Part shown: positions 1 to 6,581 of the stretch, piece by piece
Layout: each line of letters begins with the position of its first letter
Position numbering within the stretch: position 1 is the first letter of the stretch
DNA from: Candidatus Falkowbacteria bacterium RIFCSPLOWO2_12_FULL_45_13
GTDB lineage: Bacteria > Patescibacteriota > Patescibacteriia > Patescibacteriales > GWC2-42-12
Reading direction: 5' to 3'
NCBI GenBank assembly: GCA_001778055.1
Contig: MFFY01000049.1
Coordinates: 1 to 13,413, forward strand
DNA length: 13,413 bases
Position numbers and translations under genes: made by a program
Notes under the pieces: model-generated
Database searches by the model: none
The model's input: only the letters and a program-made list of their open reading frames with translations
What the model was told of the DNA's origin: nothing

Positions 1-1
1 A

Positions 2-64
2 AACGATCACTTCTTGGGCGAGCAAAGGGAAAAGCTGGAGAACCTGCCAATAGTCCGATTTTAA
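2..64 (+). CDS. Possible C-terminal end of a gene cut by the window edge
   Basis: Frame 2 from the left edge reads 20 codons to a TAA at 62-64. The residues (NDHFLGEQREKLENLPIVRF) have the charged, mixed composition of a real protein tail. A second plus frame is also open across this stretch, so the choice is uncertain. I do not recognise the family. If real, it would be a plus-strand gene convergent with recQ, with the 109-194 repeat between the two ends. Confidence 0.3.
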   Translation, partial: NDHFLGEQREKLENLPIVRF

Positions 65-108
65 TCTTTAACAGTCCGATTTCTATTTTTTCCTAACAAT
101 AAAAACTG

Positions 109-194
109 AATAATGAATTATGAATCATAAATAATGGAAATTACTATATTTTTATCCGTATTTCCCCATAATTCATTATTCATTATTCATTATT
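109..194. repeat. Inverted heptanucleotide repeat at the 3' end of recQ
   Basis: Four 7-nt units at 109-136 (AATAATG, AATTATG, AATCATA, AATAATG) face four units at 167-194 (CATAATT then CATTATT three times). The arms are reverse complements around a spacer of about 30 nt, so a long AT-rich hairpin or cruciform is possible. The right arm runs into recQ: the recQ stop codon (190-192) and probably its last two residues are made of repeat sequence. The locus may also act as a weak transcription end, but no U-tract follows the stem. Confidence 0.85.
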
Positions 195-2259
195 CATTCC
201 CCGCCCTCATCTTCGCCAGCGTCAACTTTATCTCATCCCAACTGAATTCTTCACCTAAAACCTCCCGAATCGGCGTCAATTTGCCCAAGCCGACTTTTTT
301 TATCGCGGCCATGATCTTTTTCTGCCGCTCCGGTTTGACCAGTTTATCAATCTCAACGCCCAGACCCTTTTCCGCCAAAAAACACAAATGACCGACAATC
401 GTGCCGACCGTCAGCCCGCGCGCCTGGGCGATCTTTTCCAAGCTCATGTCCTGATTCCATAATTCCAAAGTTTCCAGTTGCGTCAATTTAGTGGAGAGTT
501 GAGTCGGCCTTTTCTTCTGTTTTTCTGCTATCCGAACTTTTTCCGCCTCATCCATATTTTTCACCAGGCAATTATCGCATTTGGCGCAGCCCCTGGCTTG
601 GCGCTCGCCGAAATAATCTAAAATATACTTTTGCCGACAGTCAAAATGATAAACATAACTTTCCATCAAATCCAATTTCTTATAGGCATGTTTTAGTTTA
701 TATTTTAAAGCCGCGACATCCAGCCTGACCTCCCTGGCCGGCAGCCGTTTTAAAATCTTTAGCTCCGTGCCCCGAAACGGCGGCACATATTCCGCCAAAT
801 TAAAATCAACTAATTTTTTAATTAATCGCGCCAGCGAATCTTTTTTTGTCTTTAATATCTCCGCCATATCTTCCAAGTTGGCATACATGCCGGTCGCCAA
901 TTCAGGTTCATATTTTTCAAGAAATCGCTCAAATATTTCGCGTTGAAGTTTACTTTTAACCGTAAATAACTTTTGACTTTCAACTTTTGACTTTTTACTT
1001 TTTACATAGGCCTGGCCCACCCGGTCGTGCGAGCGCGCGATCAAACCCAGGCGCTCTAAAATCTTCAGGCTAGTGCCCACAGCCATTTCCGGCAATTTAT
1101 CGGACAACGTTTCCGCGATTTCCGCGTAAGTTATCAAAACCGTGTCTGATTCACAATTTTTTAAAATTTCGTAAATTTCCAAAATAATTTCCGGCGGCGG
1201 GTTATCACCTTTAATAAAAAATTCCTGCAAATAGCGGTCGCGCGGGCTGTATAATAGCAGGCAAAAACTGGGCCCGCCGTCGCGGCCAGCGCGGCCGGCT
1301 TCCTGATAATAGGCTTCAATCGTGCCCGGCATGTCATAATGGATGACAAACCTGATATCGCGCTTATCAATCCCCAGGCCGAAAGCGTTAGTGGCCACGA
1401 TAACTTTGGCTTGTCCGGCCATAAAATTTTCCTGAACCCATTTTCTGTCCGCGGCCTCCATGCCGGCGTGATAGCTGACCGCCTCAATATTATTCGCGAG
1501 CAAAATCTGCAAGAGTTCGTCAGCCCGAGACCGCGTGCCCACATAGATTATGCCCGAGCCGTCCGGCGCGCTGGCGATCGCGTCCAGAACAAACCGCGAT
1601 TTAAGGCTGTCTTGCGTATTAATCACGCCAAATTGCAAATTCGGCCTGGCAAAACCGGTAATGACCAAACTCGAACCGACCAGTCCTAATTGTTTCACAA
1701 TATCTTCTCTGACTTCTAAGGTGGCTGTGGCAGTAAAAACCACCACCACCGGCCGGCCCAACAATTCAATGACGTTTTTTAATTTTAGGTAGCTGGGGCG
1801 AAAATCATGCCCCCATTGGCTGATGCAATGCGCTTCGTCAACGGCGAACAGGCTGACCTTGATATTTTTCAGCGCGGCTAAAAATTCCTGACTGTAAAAT
1901 CTCTCCGGCGCGACATAGAACAGTTTAAATTGACCCTGTTTCACCGCCGCCAAACGGTTGGCGGTTTCGGCTTGGCTGATGGAGGAATTTATAAAAGTGG
2001 CCGGTATGCCGACTCTGGAGAGCCCGTCAACCTGATCTTTCATTAAAGCGATCAGGGGGGAAATGACTAAGGTTCCCCCTTCCAATACTAAGGCCGGCAG
2101 CTGATAACATAAAGACTTGCCACCGCCGGTCGGCATGATAACCACCGTATCAAGGCCGGCTAAAATATTATCAATCACCTTCTCCTGCCCCGGCCAGAAC
2201 GAGTCAAAACCATAGTGTATTTTTAATAGCTCCAAGAGCTGTTGCTTCTTATTGTCCAT
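190..2259 (-). CDS. recQ: RecQ-family ATP-dependent DNA helicase
   Basis: A 3'-5' superfamily 2 DNA helicase for recombination and fork repair in the cytoplasm. Visible motifs: Walker A MPTGGGKS (42-49), DEAH box (141-144) followed by the RecQ aromatic loop ISQWGHDFRP (146-155), FTATAT (175-180), and motif VI QEAGRAGRDG (319-328). A winged-helix-like stretch spans about 430-500. Four zinc-ligand cysteines are at C541, C558, C561 and C564, preceded by a CRQKYILDYFGE helix. The end (about 590-689) looks like a C-terminal helix-turn-helix domain rather than HRDC. In E. coli RecQ the zinc cluster directly follows the helicase core; here about 200 residues intervene, as in the Bacteroidetes-type RecQ that lacks HRDC. 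Residues about 420-436 (KSKKSKVESQK...) are encoded by a heptanucleotide repeat. No clear Shine-Dalgarno precedes the ATG. Confidence 0.95.
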   Translation of the reverse strand: MDNKKQQLLELLKIHYGFDSFWPGQEKVIDNILAGLDTVVIMPTGGGKSLCYQLPALVLEGGTLVISPLIALMKDQVDGLSRVGIPATFINSSISQAETANRLAAVKQGQFKLFYVAPERFYSQEFLAALKNIKVSLFAVDEAHCISQWGHDFRPSYLKLKNVIELLGRPVVVVFTATATLEVREDIVKQLGLVGSSLVITGFARPNLQFGVINTQDSLKSRFVLDAIASAPDGSGIIYVGTRSRADELLQILLANNIEAVSYHAGMEAADRKWVQENFMAGQAKVIVATNAFGLGIDKRDIRFVIHYDMPGTIEAYYQEAGRAGRDGGPSFCLLLYSPRDRYLQEFFIKGDNPPPEIILEIYEILKNCESDTVLITYAEIAETLSDKLPEMAVGTSLKILERLGLIARSHDRVGQAYVKSKKSKVESQKLFTVKSKLQREIFERFLEKYEPELATGMYANLEDMAEILKTKKDSLARLIKKLVDFNLAEYVPPFRGTELKILKRLPAREVRLDVAALKYKLKHAYKKLDLMESYVYHFDCRQKYILDYFGERQARGCAKCDNCLVKNMDEAEKVRIAEKQKKRPTQLSTKLTQLETLELWNQDMSLEKIAQARGLTVGTIVGHLCFLAEKGLGVEIDKLVKPERQKKIMAAIKKVGLGKLTPIREVLGEEFSWDEIKLTLAKMRAGNE
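971..1005. repeat. Heptanucleotide repeat inside recQ
   Basis: Five consecutive 7-nt units on the plus strand: TTTTGAC, TTTCAAC, TTTTGAC, TTTTTAC, TTTTTAC. On the coding (minus) strand they give the Lys/Ser-rich stretch around residues 419-430 of RecQ, with no stop codon. The segment falls between the RecQ core and the winged-helix-like part, a position where a flexible linker should be tolerated. Confidence 0.85.
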
Positions 2260-2270
2260 ATTCTTTCAAT

Positions 2271-2351
2271 AATCCCCTCCTTAGTAAGGAGGGGATTAGG
2301 AGAGGTAATTTGCATAATGGCCCACCCAACCCTCCCCTTATAAAGGGGAGG
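2271..2351. repeat. Pair of CCCCTCC-type palindromes upstream of recQ
   Basis: The first palindrome (2271-2297) has a perfect 13-nt arm AATCCCCTCCTTA and its complement around one central base. The second (2331-2351) pairs CCTCCCCTT with AAGGGGAGG around 3 nt. They lie 12 nt and more upstream of the recQ ATG, between divergent recQ and the dihydroorotate-dehydrogenase-like gene. A related fragment, CAAAGGGGACTAGGGGGG at 6821-6838, lies inside elp3. They read as interspersed repeats. An effect on recQ mRNA folding is possible but not shown. Confidence 0.8.
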
Positions 2352-2362
2352 AACATAAGTAT

Positions 2363-2391
2363 TTGACTTTCTTCTATAAATAAACTAATTT
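2363..2391 (+). promoter_or_regulatory. Weak candidate sigma-70 promoter for the DHOD-like gene
   Basis: TTGACT (2363-2368) matches a -35 box well. A 17-nt spacer leads to TAATTT (2386-2391), a poor -10. A better TATAAA at 2375 is too close to the -35. Transcription would start about 70 nt upstream of the ATG. This is a motif match only. Confidence 0.25.
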
Positions 2392-2455
2392 AAGATTAAC
2401 ACAACAGACAAATTTAAACAAAAAACCAGCAAAAAACCTGAACCTTCAACAATCA

Positions 2456-2462
2456 AAAGGAG
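2456..2462 (+). promoter_or_regulatory. Strong Shine-Dalgarno site for the DHOD-like gene
   Basis: AAAGGAG lies 7 nt before the ATG at 2470 and fixes that start. It is one of only two clear ribosome binding sites in the window. The other precedes the small gene at 9621. Confidence 0.8.
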
Positions 2463-2469
2463 AAACATC

Positions 2470-3387
2470 ATGGCTATTACCATAAAAAACCACGCCATTT
2501 CAAGTATCGTAACCTCTACCATTATGGGCCACTCCGGCGGCGGCATGTTCCCGCTAACCCTGTCGCCAGTCTACCAAAGGTTAAAGCAAGTTATCCGGGA
2601 AAACAGAATTACCAACTTTACCAAGTCGTCAACCTTTGAAAAGTATGCGGGCAACTTTCGGCCCTGGAACCCCCTAACCTGGAAATACATTCAGCCGATC
2701 GGCAGTGATGGCCTGCTCAACGCTTACGGCCTGACTAATCAAGGCGTGGACGTCAACGCCCCGGCCATTGCTTCAGAGCTACAAGCCGAATTCAGGGTCA
2801 TTCCTAACTTTTATCCCCAGTTTGCCAACGGCCGAGAACCGGCAATCAACCAAACTATCGAGGCGATTAAAATTTATAGCCGGTTTATGGGTCCAGACCT
2901 TTGGGCGCTGGAACTGAATTTCTCCTGCCCGAATTCTCGGGAAAAAATCAAGGAAAACATGGAGGACGCTTTGGCCTGCGTCAAAACCCTCAAACGGGCC
3001 TGCCTGGATCTTTGTTTGATCGCCAAGATCAGCTATGTCCATCCTTACGAGTTCGCGCAGGAGCTGGTTAGGGCCGGCGTGGATGTCATCCATGCCATCA
3101 ACACCATTCCCTATGATTTGGTATACCCGAATAACCGACCGTCTCCGCTACAAGCCGTGGGCGGAGGCGGAGTGTCGGGCGGTCCAGCTTTCAACCAAGC
3201 GTTACAATACAACAAGGGTCTGCGCGAAGCGACCCCCAACACGTCCATAATCATGGGTTGCGGCGTCATGAGCTTATACAACGCCGATAGATACTTCGAT
3301 CACGGCGCCAACGCGGTCAGCCTTTGCACAGTCTGCCGCCTGAACCCGCTAGAGGCGGAGAGAATCATTGAGGAGTACGCGGCTTAA
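2470..3387 (+). CDS. Class 1 dihydroorotate dehydrogenase-like flavoprotein
   Basis: Predicted FMN TIM-barrel oxidoreductase of 305 residues, near the usual size for the dihydroorotate dehydrogenase family, which oxidises dihydroorotate to orotate in pyrimidine synthesis. Supporting motifs: LLNAYGLTNQGVD (82-94), matching the conserved INxxGLxNxG region; ELNFSCPNS (148-156) with the catalytic-base cysteine C153 typical of class 1 (class 2 uses serine); AKIS (185-188) with the FMN lysine; INT (210-212); GGGGVSGG (231-238); and the phosphate-binding end CGVMS...AVSLCT (264-287). The N-terminal half diverges from textbook enzymes, so a related dihydropyrimidine dehydrogenase-type activity cannot be excluded. 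No other pyr gene is present. The gene stands alone, has its own strong ribosome binding site and terminator, carries no repeats, and uses more C-ending codons than its neighbours. Confidence 0.85.
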   Translation: MAITIKNHAISSIVTSTIMGHSGGGMFPLTLSPVYQRLKQVIRENRITNFTKSSTFEKYAGNFRPWNPLTWKYIQPIGSDGLLNAYGLTNQGVDVNAPAIASELQAEFRVIPNFYPQFANGREPAINQTIEAIKIYSRFMGPDLWALELNFSCPNSREKIKENMEDALACVKTLKRACLDLCLIAKISYVHPYEFAQELVRAGVDVIHAINTIPYDLVYPNNRPSPLQAVGGGGVSGGPAFNQALQYNKGLREATPNTSIIMGCGVMSLYNADRYFDHGANAVSLCTVCRLNPLEAERIIEEYAA

Positions 3388-3418
3388 AAAAACGCGTCAA
3401 GCCAATCGATTACAACAA

Positions 3419-3450
3419 AGGTCGTCCAGCCAGGACGACCTAATTTTTTT
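3419..3450 (+). terminator. Rho-independent terminator of the DHOD-like gene
   Basis: A perfect 9-bp stem AGGTCGTCC / GGACGACCT with a 5-nt loop is followed by AA and seven T. It lies 31 nt after the DHOD-like stop codon and between convergent genes. The reverse orientation has a weaker T-run, so it serves mainly the plus strand. Confidence 0.9.
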
Positions 3451-3500
3451 AGTATAACCCCAGTAAGTGGATTATTTTGTCATTGGATATTGGTTATTAG

Positions 3501-4373
3501 TCATTTCGTTTTATTATGCCTTCTCTTATATATCTCTAACGTATTATTCAGCGCCATAGCCACGGTCAAAGGCCCGACTCCGCCCGGCACCGGCGTAATG
3601 TGGCCGGCCTTGTCTTTAACATCCATGAAATCCACGTCGCCCACCACCTGGCCATTCTGCCTGGCGATGCCGATATCAATGATGACCGCCTGTTCTTTTA
3701 TCATCTCTTTTTTAATGAATTTGGGCTTGCCAACGGCCGTGATTAAAACATCGGCCTTAACGGTTTTTTCCCTTAAACCTTTATCCTCGGCCCTAACCAT
3801 CTCGGCTTTGGCTCCGCGGCAATTTAAAACATGCGCTAAACTCCGGCCAAAAATATCGGAATTGGAAACAATGCAAACTCGTTGGTCTTTAACTTCATAA
3901 TCAATGCTGGCAAACATCTCCAGCACCGTGGCAAAAACCGGCGGCATTAAACCGCCAAAATCGCAAGTCTTCAACAGTTTCTCCAGGTTGTCCGGCTGAA
4001 AGCCGTCCACGTCTTTAACCGGGTCAATGGACATGATAATTGTATCCGCGTCAATCGCTTCCGGTAAAGGCAACTGAACTAAAATCGCGTCTATAAGCTC
4101 GTCCTGATTTAAACATTTAATAATTTCCAGAAGTTCGCTTTCGCTAATCTCTTGTTTACATTTATATAAATGCGTGTCAAACCCAACTTTTTTAGCCTCC
4201 TTTTCCTTTAATTTTACGTATAATTTAGAATCATCCCGCTCGCCGATTAAAATAATGGCCAAATTCGGCCGGGCCAATACCCGTTCAAGCTGGCCACCGT
4301 TCAACCTAATAATATCTTTAACAATCCGATCCTTAATTTTTTCCGCTAATTTTTTACCGTCAATGATTCGCAT
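3501..4373 (-). CDS. folD: Methylenetetrahydrofolate dehydrogenase/cyclohydrolase FolD
   Basis: A bifunctional enzyme interconverting 5,10-methylene-, 5,10-methenyl- and 10-formyl-tetrahydrofolate in the cytosol, 290 residues. The catalytic domain is well kept: YVKLK (52-56) with the catalytic tyrosine and lysine, VQLPLP (99-104), DPVKDVDGF (117-125), and the C-terminal ITPVPGGVGPLTVAM (259-273). The nucleotide-binding part is unusual. The usual PCTP is replaced by MPPVFATV (143-150), the GRSxIVGxP motif reads SNSDIFGRS (170-178), and the usual CHSxT after the next strand is missing (MVRAEDKG). Cofactor choice or dehydrogenase activity may therefore differ. It lies downstream of glyA on the same strand, which fits a shared one-carbon role. 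The ATG lacks a Shine-Dalgarno, and a palindromic repeat begins about 10 nt upstream. It ends in TGA, so TGA is a stop here. Confidence 0.93.
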   Translation of the reverse strand: MRIIDGKKLAEKIKDRIVKDIIRLNGGQLERVLARPNLAIILIGERDDSKLYVKLKEKEAKKVGFDTHLYKCKQEISESELLEIIKCLNQDELIDAILVQLPLPEAIDADTIIMSIDPVKDVDGFQPDNLEKLLKTCDFGGLMPPVFATVLEMFASIDYEVKDQRVCIVSNSDIFGRSLAHVLNCRGAKAEMVRAEDKGLREKTVKADVLITAVGKPKFIKKEMIKEQAVIIDIGIARQNGQVVGDVDFMDVKDKAGHITPVPGGVGPLTVAMALNNTLEIYKRRHNKTK

Positions 4374-4382
4374 AAATGTATT

Positions 4383-4558
4383 GTCATTCCCGCGAAGGCG
4401 GGAATCCAGGAGGAAAATGTAAAAACGTCTTTACTATTCATCCGTTGGTTGTAATCTTTATATTATTTAACGTTCGAGAAACAAACATAGTCCTACCCCC
4501 CCCTGGGTTCCGGCTTCGCCTGCCCGTTGGCAGGCCCTCCTTCGGAGGCCGGGATGAC
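4383..4558. repeat. MITE-like pair of inverted palindromic repeats between glyA and folD
   Basis: The left element (4383-4410) begins GTCATTCCCGCGAAGGCGGG and ends GGAATCCAGG. The right element (4502-4558) begins CCTGGGTTCCGGCTTCGCC and ends GGCCGGGATGAC, so the two are imperfect reverse complements about 90 nt apart. The left unit is itself a hairpin (ATTCCCGC / GCGGGAAT). The right unit contains extra hairpins GCCTGCC-CGTT-GGCAGGC (4518-4535) and CCTC-CTTCG-GAGG (4536-4548). The GTCATTCCCGCGAAGGCGGGAATCC type of repeat is widespread in bacteria. Nothing encodes a transposase. Between the elements is AT-rich sequence in which I see no gene. Confidence 0.85.
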
Positions 4559-4568
4559 AACAGAAAAA

Positions 4569-5816
4569 CTAAATTGAAGGGACGGGAAAGCTCAAGCACA
4601 TCTCTTTCACCTCTTCCCTGATTTTCTCCAAAACTTCAATTTCGTCTTTGTGCTCCAAGCCGGCGTTTATCCAAGTCACTATTTTCTTAATTTCTTCCGT
4701 TTTCAAGCCGCGGGTGGTAACGGCCGGGGTGCCGAAACGCACGCCGGACGGATTCATGGGCGGATTGGGGTCGTTCGGGATGGTGGAGCGGGAGACGGAA
4801 ATGCCGCAGCGATCTAAAACGCTTTCCGCTTCTTTGCCTGATAAGCCCTTGGCCGTCATGTCCACCACCATCAGATGATTGTCCGTACCGCCGGAAATTA
4901 CAGGGTAACCTAATCTGATGAATTCCTCGGCCATGGTTTTGGCGTTAGCCATGACTTGCTTGGCGTATTGTTTAAATTCCGACTGAAGATTTTCGCCAAA
5001 AGCCACGGCCTTGGCCGCGATAATATGCTCATGCGGCCCGCCCTGCATGCCCGGAAAGACCGCCCGGTCAACCTGCTTAGCGTATTTATCCCGACACATG
5101 ATAATCGCGCCCCTGGGGCCGCGCAAGGTTTTATGAGTGGTGGTGGTAACCACGTCGAAAAGCGGCACCGGATTGGCCATTTCTCCAGCCGCGATCAAGC
5201 CGGCCGTGTGCGCGATATCGGCGAAAGTAAAAGCCCCGACTTCATCGGCGATCTCCTTAAATTTTTGCCACTCAATTTCCCGCGAGTAAGCGCTATAGCC
5301 GGCCACGATTATCTTCGGCTTTTCCCGCGAAGCAATCTGACGCACTTTATCCATGTTTATTCTCCCGCTTTGGGCCTCCACTTCATATTGGGTAAAATTA
5401 TATAACATGCCGGAAAAATTTACCGGATGGCCGTGCGACAAATGACCGCCATGATCTAATTTCAAGCCTAGAACTTTATCGCCCGGTTTAATAAACGCCA
5501 TATAAACCGCCGCGTTGGCCGGCGAGCCGGACAAGGGCTGAACATTGACATGCTCGGCGCCAAAAAGTTTTTTCGCCCGCTCAATGGCCAAACTTTCCAT
5601 CTCGTCAATTATCTGATTGCCGCCATAATAGCGATGTCCCGGGTAGCCTTCGCTGTATTTATTGGTTAAAACCGTGGCCATGGCTTCCAGAACCGCTCGG
5701 GAAACATAATTTTCCGAAGCGATCAACTCCAGCTCCTCGCTCTGTCTTTTGGTTTCTTTTTTTATAACAGCTAAAACATCCGGGTCTTGCGCGTAAATAT
5801 TTTTGTAATCAAACAT
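4569..5816 (-). CDS. glyA: Serine hydroxymethyltransferase
   Basis: A PLP enzyme converting serine and tetrahydrofolate to glycine and 5,10-methylenetetrahydrofolate, 415 residues, the normal bacterial length. Visible signatures: ELIASENYVS (30-39), YSEGYPGHRYYGG (54-66), the PLP-contacting HGGHLSHG (122-129), DIAHTAGL (200-207) with the ring-contacting aspartate and histidine, the Schiff-base lysine K229 in TTTTHKTLRGPRG (224-236), and FPGMQGGPHEH after it. All key residues are present. It supplies the substrate of FolD, encoded next on the same strand after a 195-nt repeat-filled gap. It follows the HAD gene by 56 nt. The gene ends in TAG at the normal family C-terminus. No Shine-Dalgarno is visible before the ATG; the upstream 30 nt is AT-rich. 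Confidence 0.97.
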   Translation of the reverse strand: MFDYKNIYAQDPDVLAVIKKETKRQSEELELIASENYVSRAVLEAMATVLTNKYSEGYPGHRYYGGNQIIDEMESLAIERAKKLFGAEHVNVQPLSGSPANAAVYMAFIKPGDKVLGLKLDHGGHLSHGHPVNFSGMLYNFTQYEVEAQSGRINMDKVRQIASREKPKIIVAGYSAYSREIEWQKFKEIADEVGAFTFADIAHTAGLIAAGEMANPVPLFDVVTTTTHKTLRGPRGAIIMCRDKYAKQVDRAVFPGMQGGPHEHIIAAKAVAFGENLQSEFKQYAKQVMANAKTMAEEFIRLGYPVISGGTDNHLMVVDMTAKGLSGKEAESVLDRCGISVSRSTIPNDPNPPMNPSGVRFGTPAVTTRGLKTEEIKKIVTWINAGLEHKDEIEVLEKIREEVKEMCLSFPVPSI

Positions 5817-5872
5817 AGGTTTATTTTATAAATTTAAAATGCCTTAAATCCGGCAGTATATTCAAGCCAAAC

Positions 5873-6481
5873 CTATGATTCGCTCTCCATTAATATTTTT
5901 ATTTCCACCGCCAGTTCTCTAAAATCGGAAACGATTTTATGCGGCCGGCCCCGCTCCAGCCTGGCCCGGTCATGAAAACCGTAATCAACCGCGATGGTTT
6001 TTATGCCCACCCGCTTGGCTTCCAAAATATCGCCCAGCGTATCCGTGATAAAGACGCTATTATTTTTGCCTAAGCCATGCTTTTTCATCAGCCATCTAAA
6101 TTTATACACTTTTGATTTATGGCTTTCCAGGCCCAGCACTTCTTTAAAAATATGTTCAATTTTATTATTTTTTAAATAACTGTTTAACGCCGCTTCCATG
6201 TTTGAACTGATGATAAATAAGTCATAGTCTTGTTCCAGCTTGTACAATTCTTCTTTTATGTTTTGTTTAATGATTAACTTTTTAAATTTTGGATTCTGCA
6301 ATTTAAAAAATTTTTTTACCTTTTCAGGAAAAATTTGTTTATGCTGATAAATATTGCCGTTAAAAAAATCTTTGTATTCTTCTAAAGTTGCCATTGCCCC
6401 TAATTTTTTATTAATCTTATAGGCCAGCTCCAGCGTATTATGGATGACGCCATCAAAATCAAAGATAATCGCTTTTATCAT
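5873..6481 (-). CDS. HAD-superfamily hydrolase (phosphatase-like)
   Basis: A 202-residue haloacid dehalogenase-fold protein, probably a small-molecule phosphatase. Motif I is DFDGVIHNT (8-16) with nucleophile D8 and acid D10. Motif II is SSN (92-94). Motif III lysine is K122 or K124. Motif IV is FITDTLGDILEA (144-155) with D147 and D151 for magnesium. A small helical cap (about 17-80) follows motif I, as in phosphoglycolate phosphatase-like proteins. The substrate cannot be told from sequence. The gene is clearly more A+T-rich and Lys-rich than glyA beside it. It lies between elp3 (100 nt upstream, repeat-filled) and glyA (56 nt downstream), all on the minus strand, so co-transcription with glyA is plausible. 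Confidence 0.9.
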   Translation of the reverse strand: MIKAIIFDFDGVIHNTLELAYKINKKLGAMATLEEYKDFFNGNIYQHKQIFPEKVKKFFKLQNPKFKKLIIKQNIKEELYKLEQDYDLFIISSNMEAALNSYLKNNKIEHIFKEVLGLESHKSKVYKFRWLMKKHGLGKNNSVFITDTLGDILEAKRVGIKTIAVDYGFHDRARLERGRPHKIVSDFRELAVEIKILMESES

Positions 6482-6502
6482 AGTATGATGCGGAAATATT
6501 AC

Positions 6503-6570
6503 GCGAAACTACGAAAATACGAAATAAATTCTTTAGCATTTTCGTAGTTTCGCATCTTTGTTATTTCGTA
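6503..6570. repeat. Inverted CGAAACTACGAAAAT repeat between elp3 and the HAD gene
   Basis: The 16-nt arm GCGAAACTACGAAAAT (6503-6518) is matched exactly by its reverse complement at 6538-6553, with a 19-nt loop. A second complementary pair, TACGAAATAA (6518-6527) and TTATTTCGTA (6561-6570), overlaps it, giving alternative or pseudoknot-like pairings. The arms are made of roughly 8-nt related units (GCGAAACT, ACGAAAAT, ACGAAATA). The repeat fills nearly the whole elp3-HAD gap. No U-tract follows either side closely, so termination is not obvious. Confidence 0.85.
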
Positions 6571-6581
6571 TAATAATTTAA

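Noticed and set aside
52..82. Direct repeat AGTCCGATTT at 52-61 and 73-82
   Set aside because: Only two 10-nt copies with no further structure or function visible.
2271..2351. CRISPR-like or riboswitch-like structure before recQ
   Set aside because: There are only two unlike palindromes, without regular spacers or a conserved aptamer pattern.
3501..3503. Alternative genetic code with UGA as sense (SR1/Gracilibacteria type)
   Set aside because: folD ends in TGA at its normal length and no in-frame TGA occurs in any of the real genes.
3490..3900. 136-codon plus-strand open frame opposite folD
   Set aside because: Antisense to conserved FolD sequence, with no ribosome site and no recognisable motif.
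4376..4621. Open frame of 81 codons on the plus strand starting CHSREGGNPGG
   Set aside because: It is a translation of the GTCATTCCCGCGAAGG palindromic repeats and runs into glyA antisense. Such repeat-encoded frames are a common false gene.
5814..5877. Nine-base inverted pair CATAGGTTT / AAACCTATG at the glyA start and HAD stop
   Set aside because: Short, 46 nt apart and overlapping codons. Chance is a sufficient explanation.
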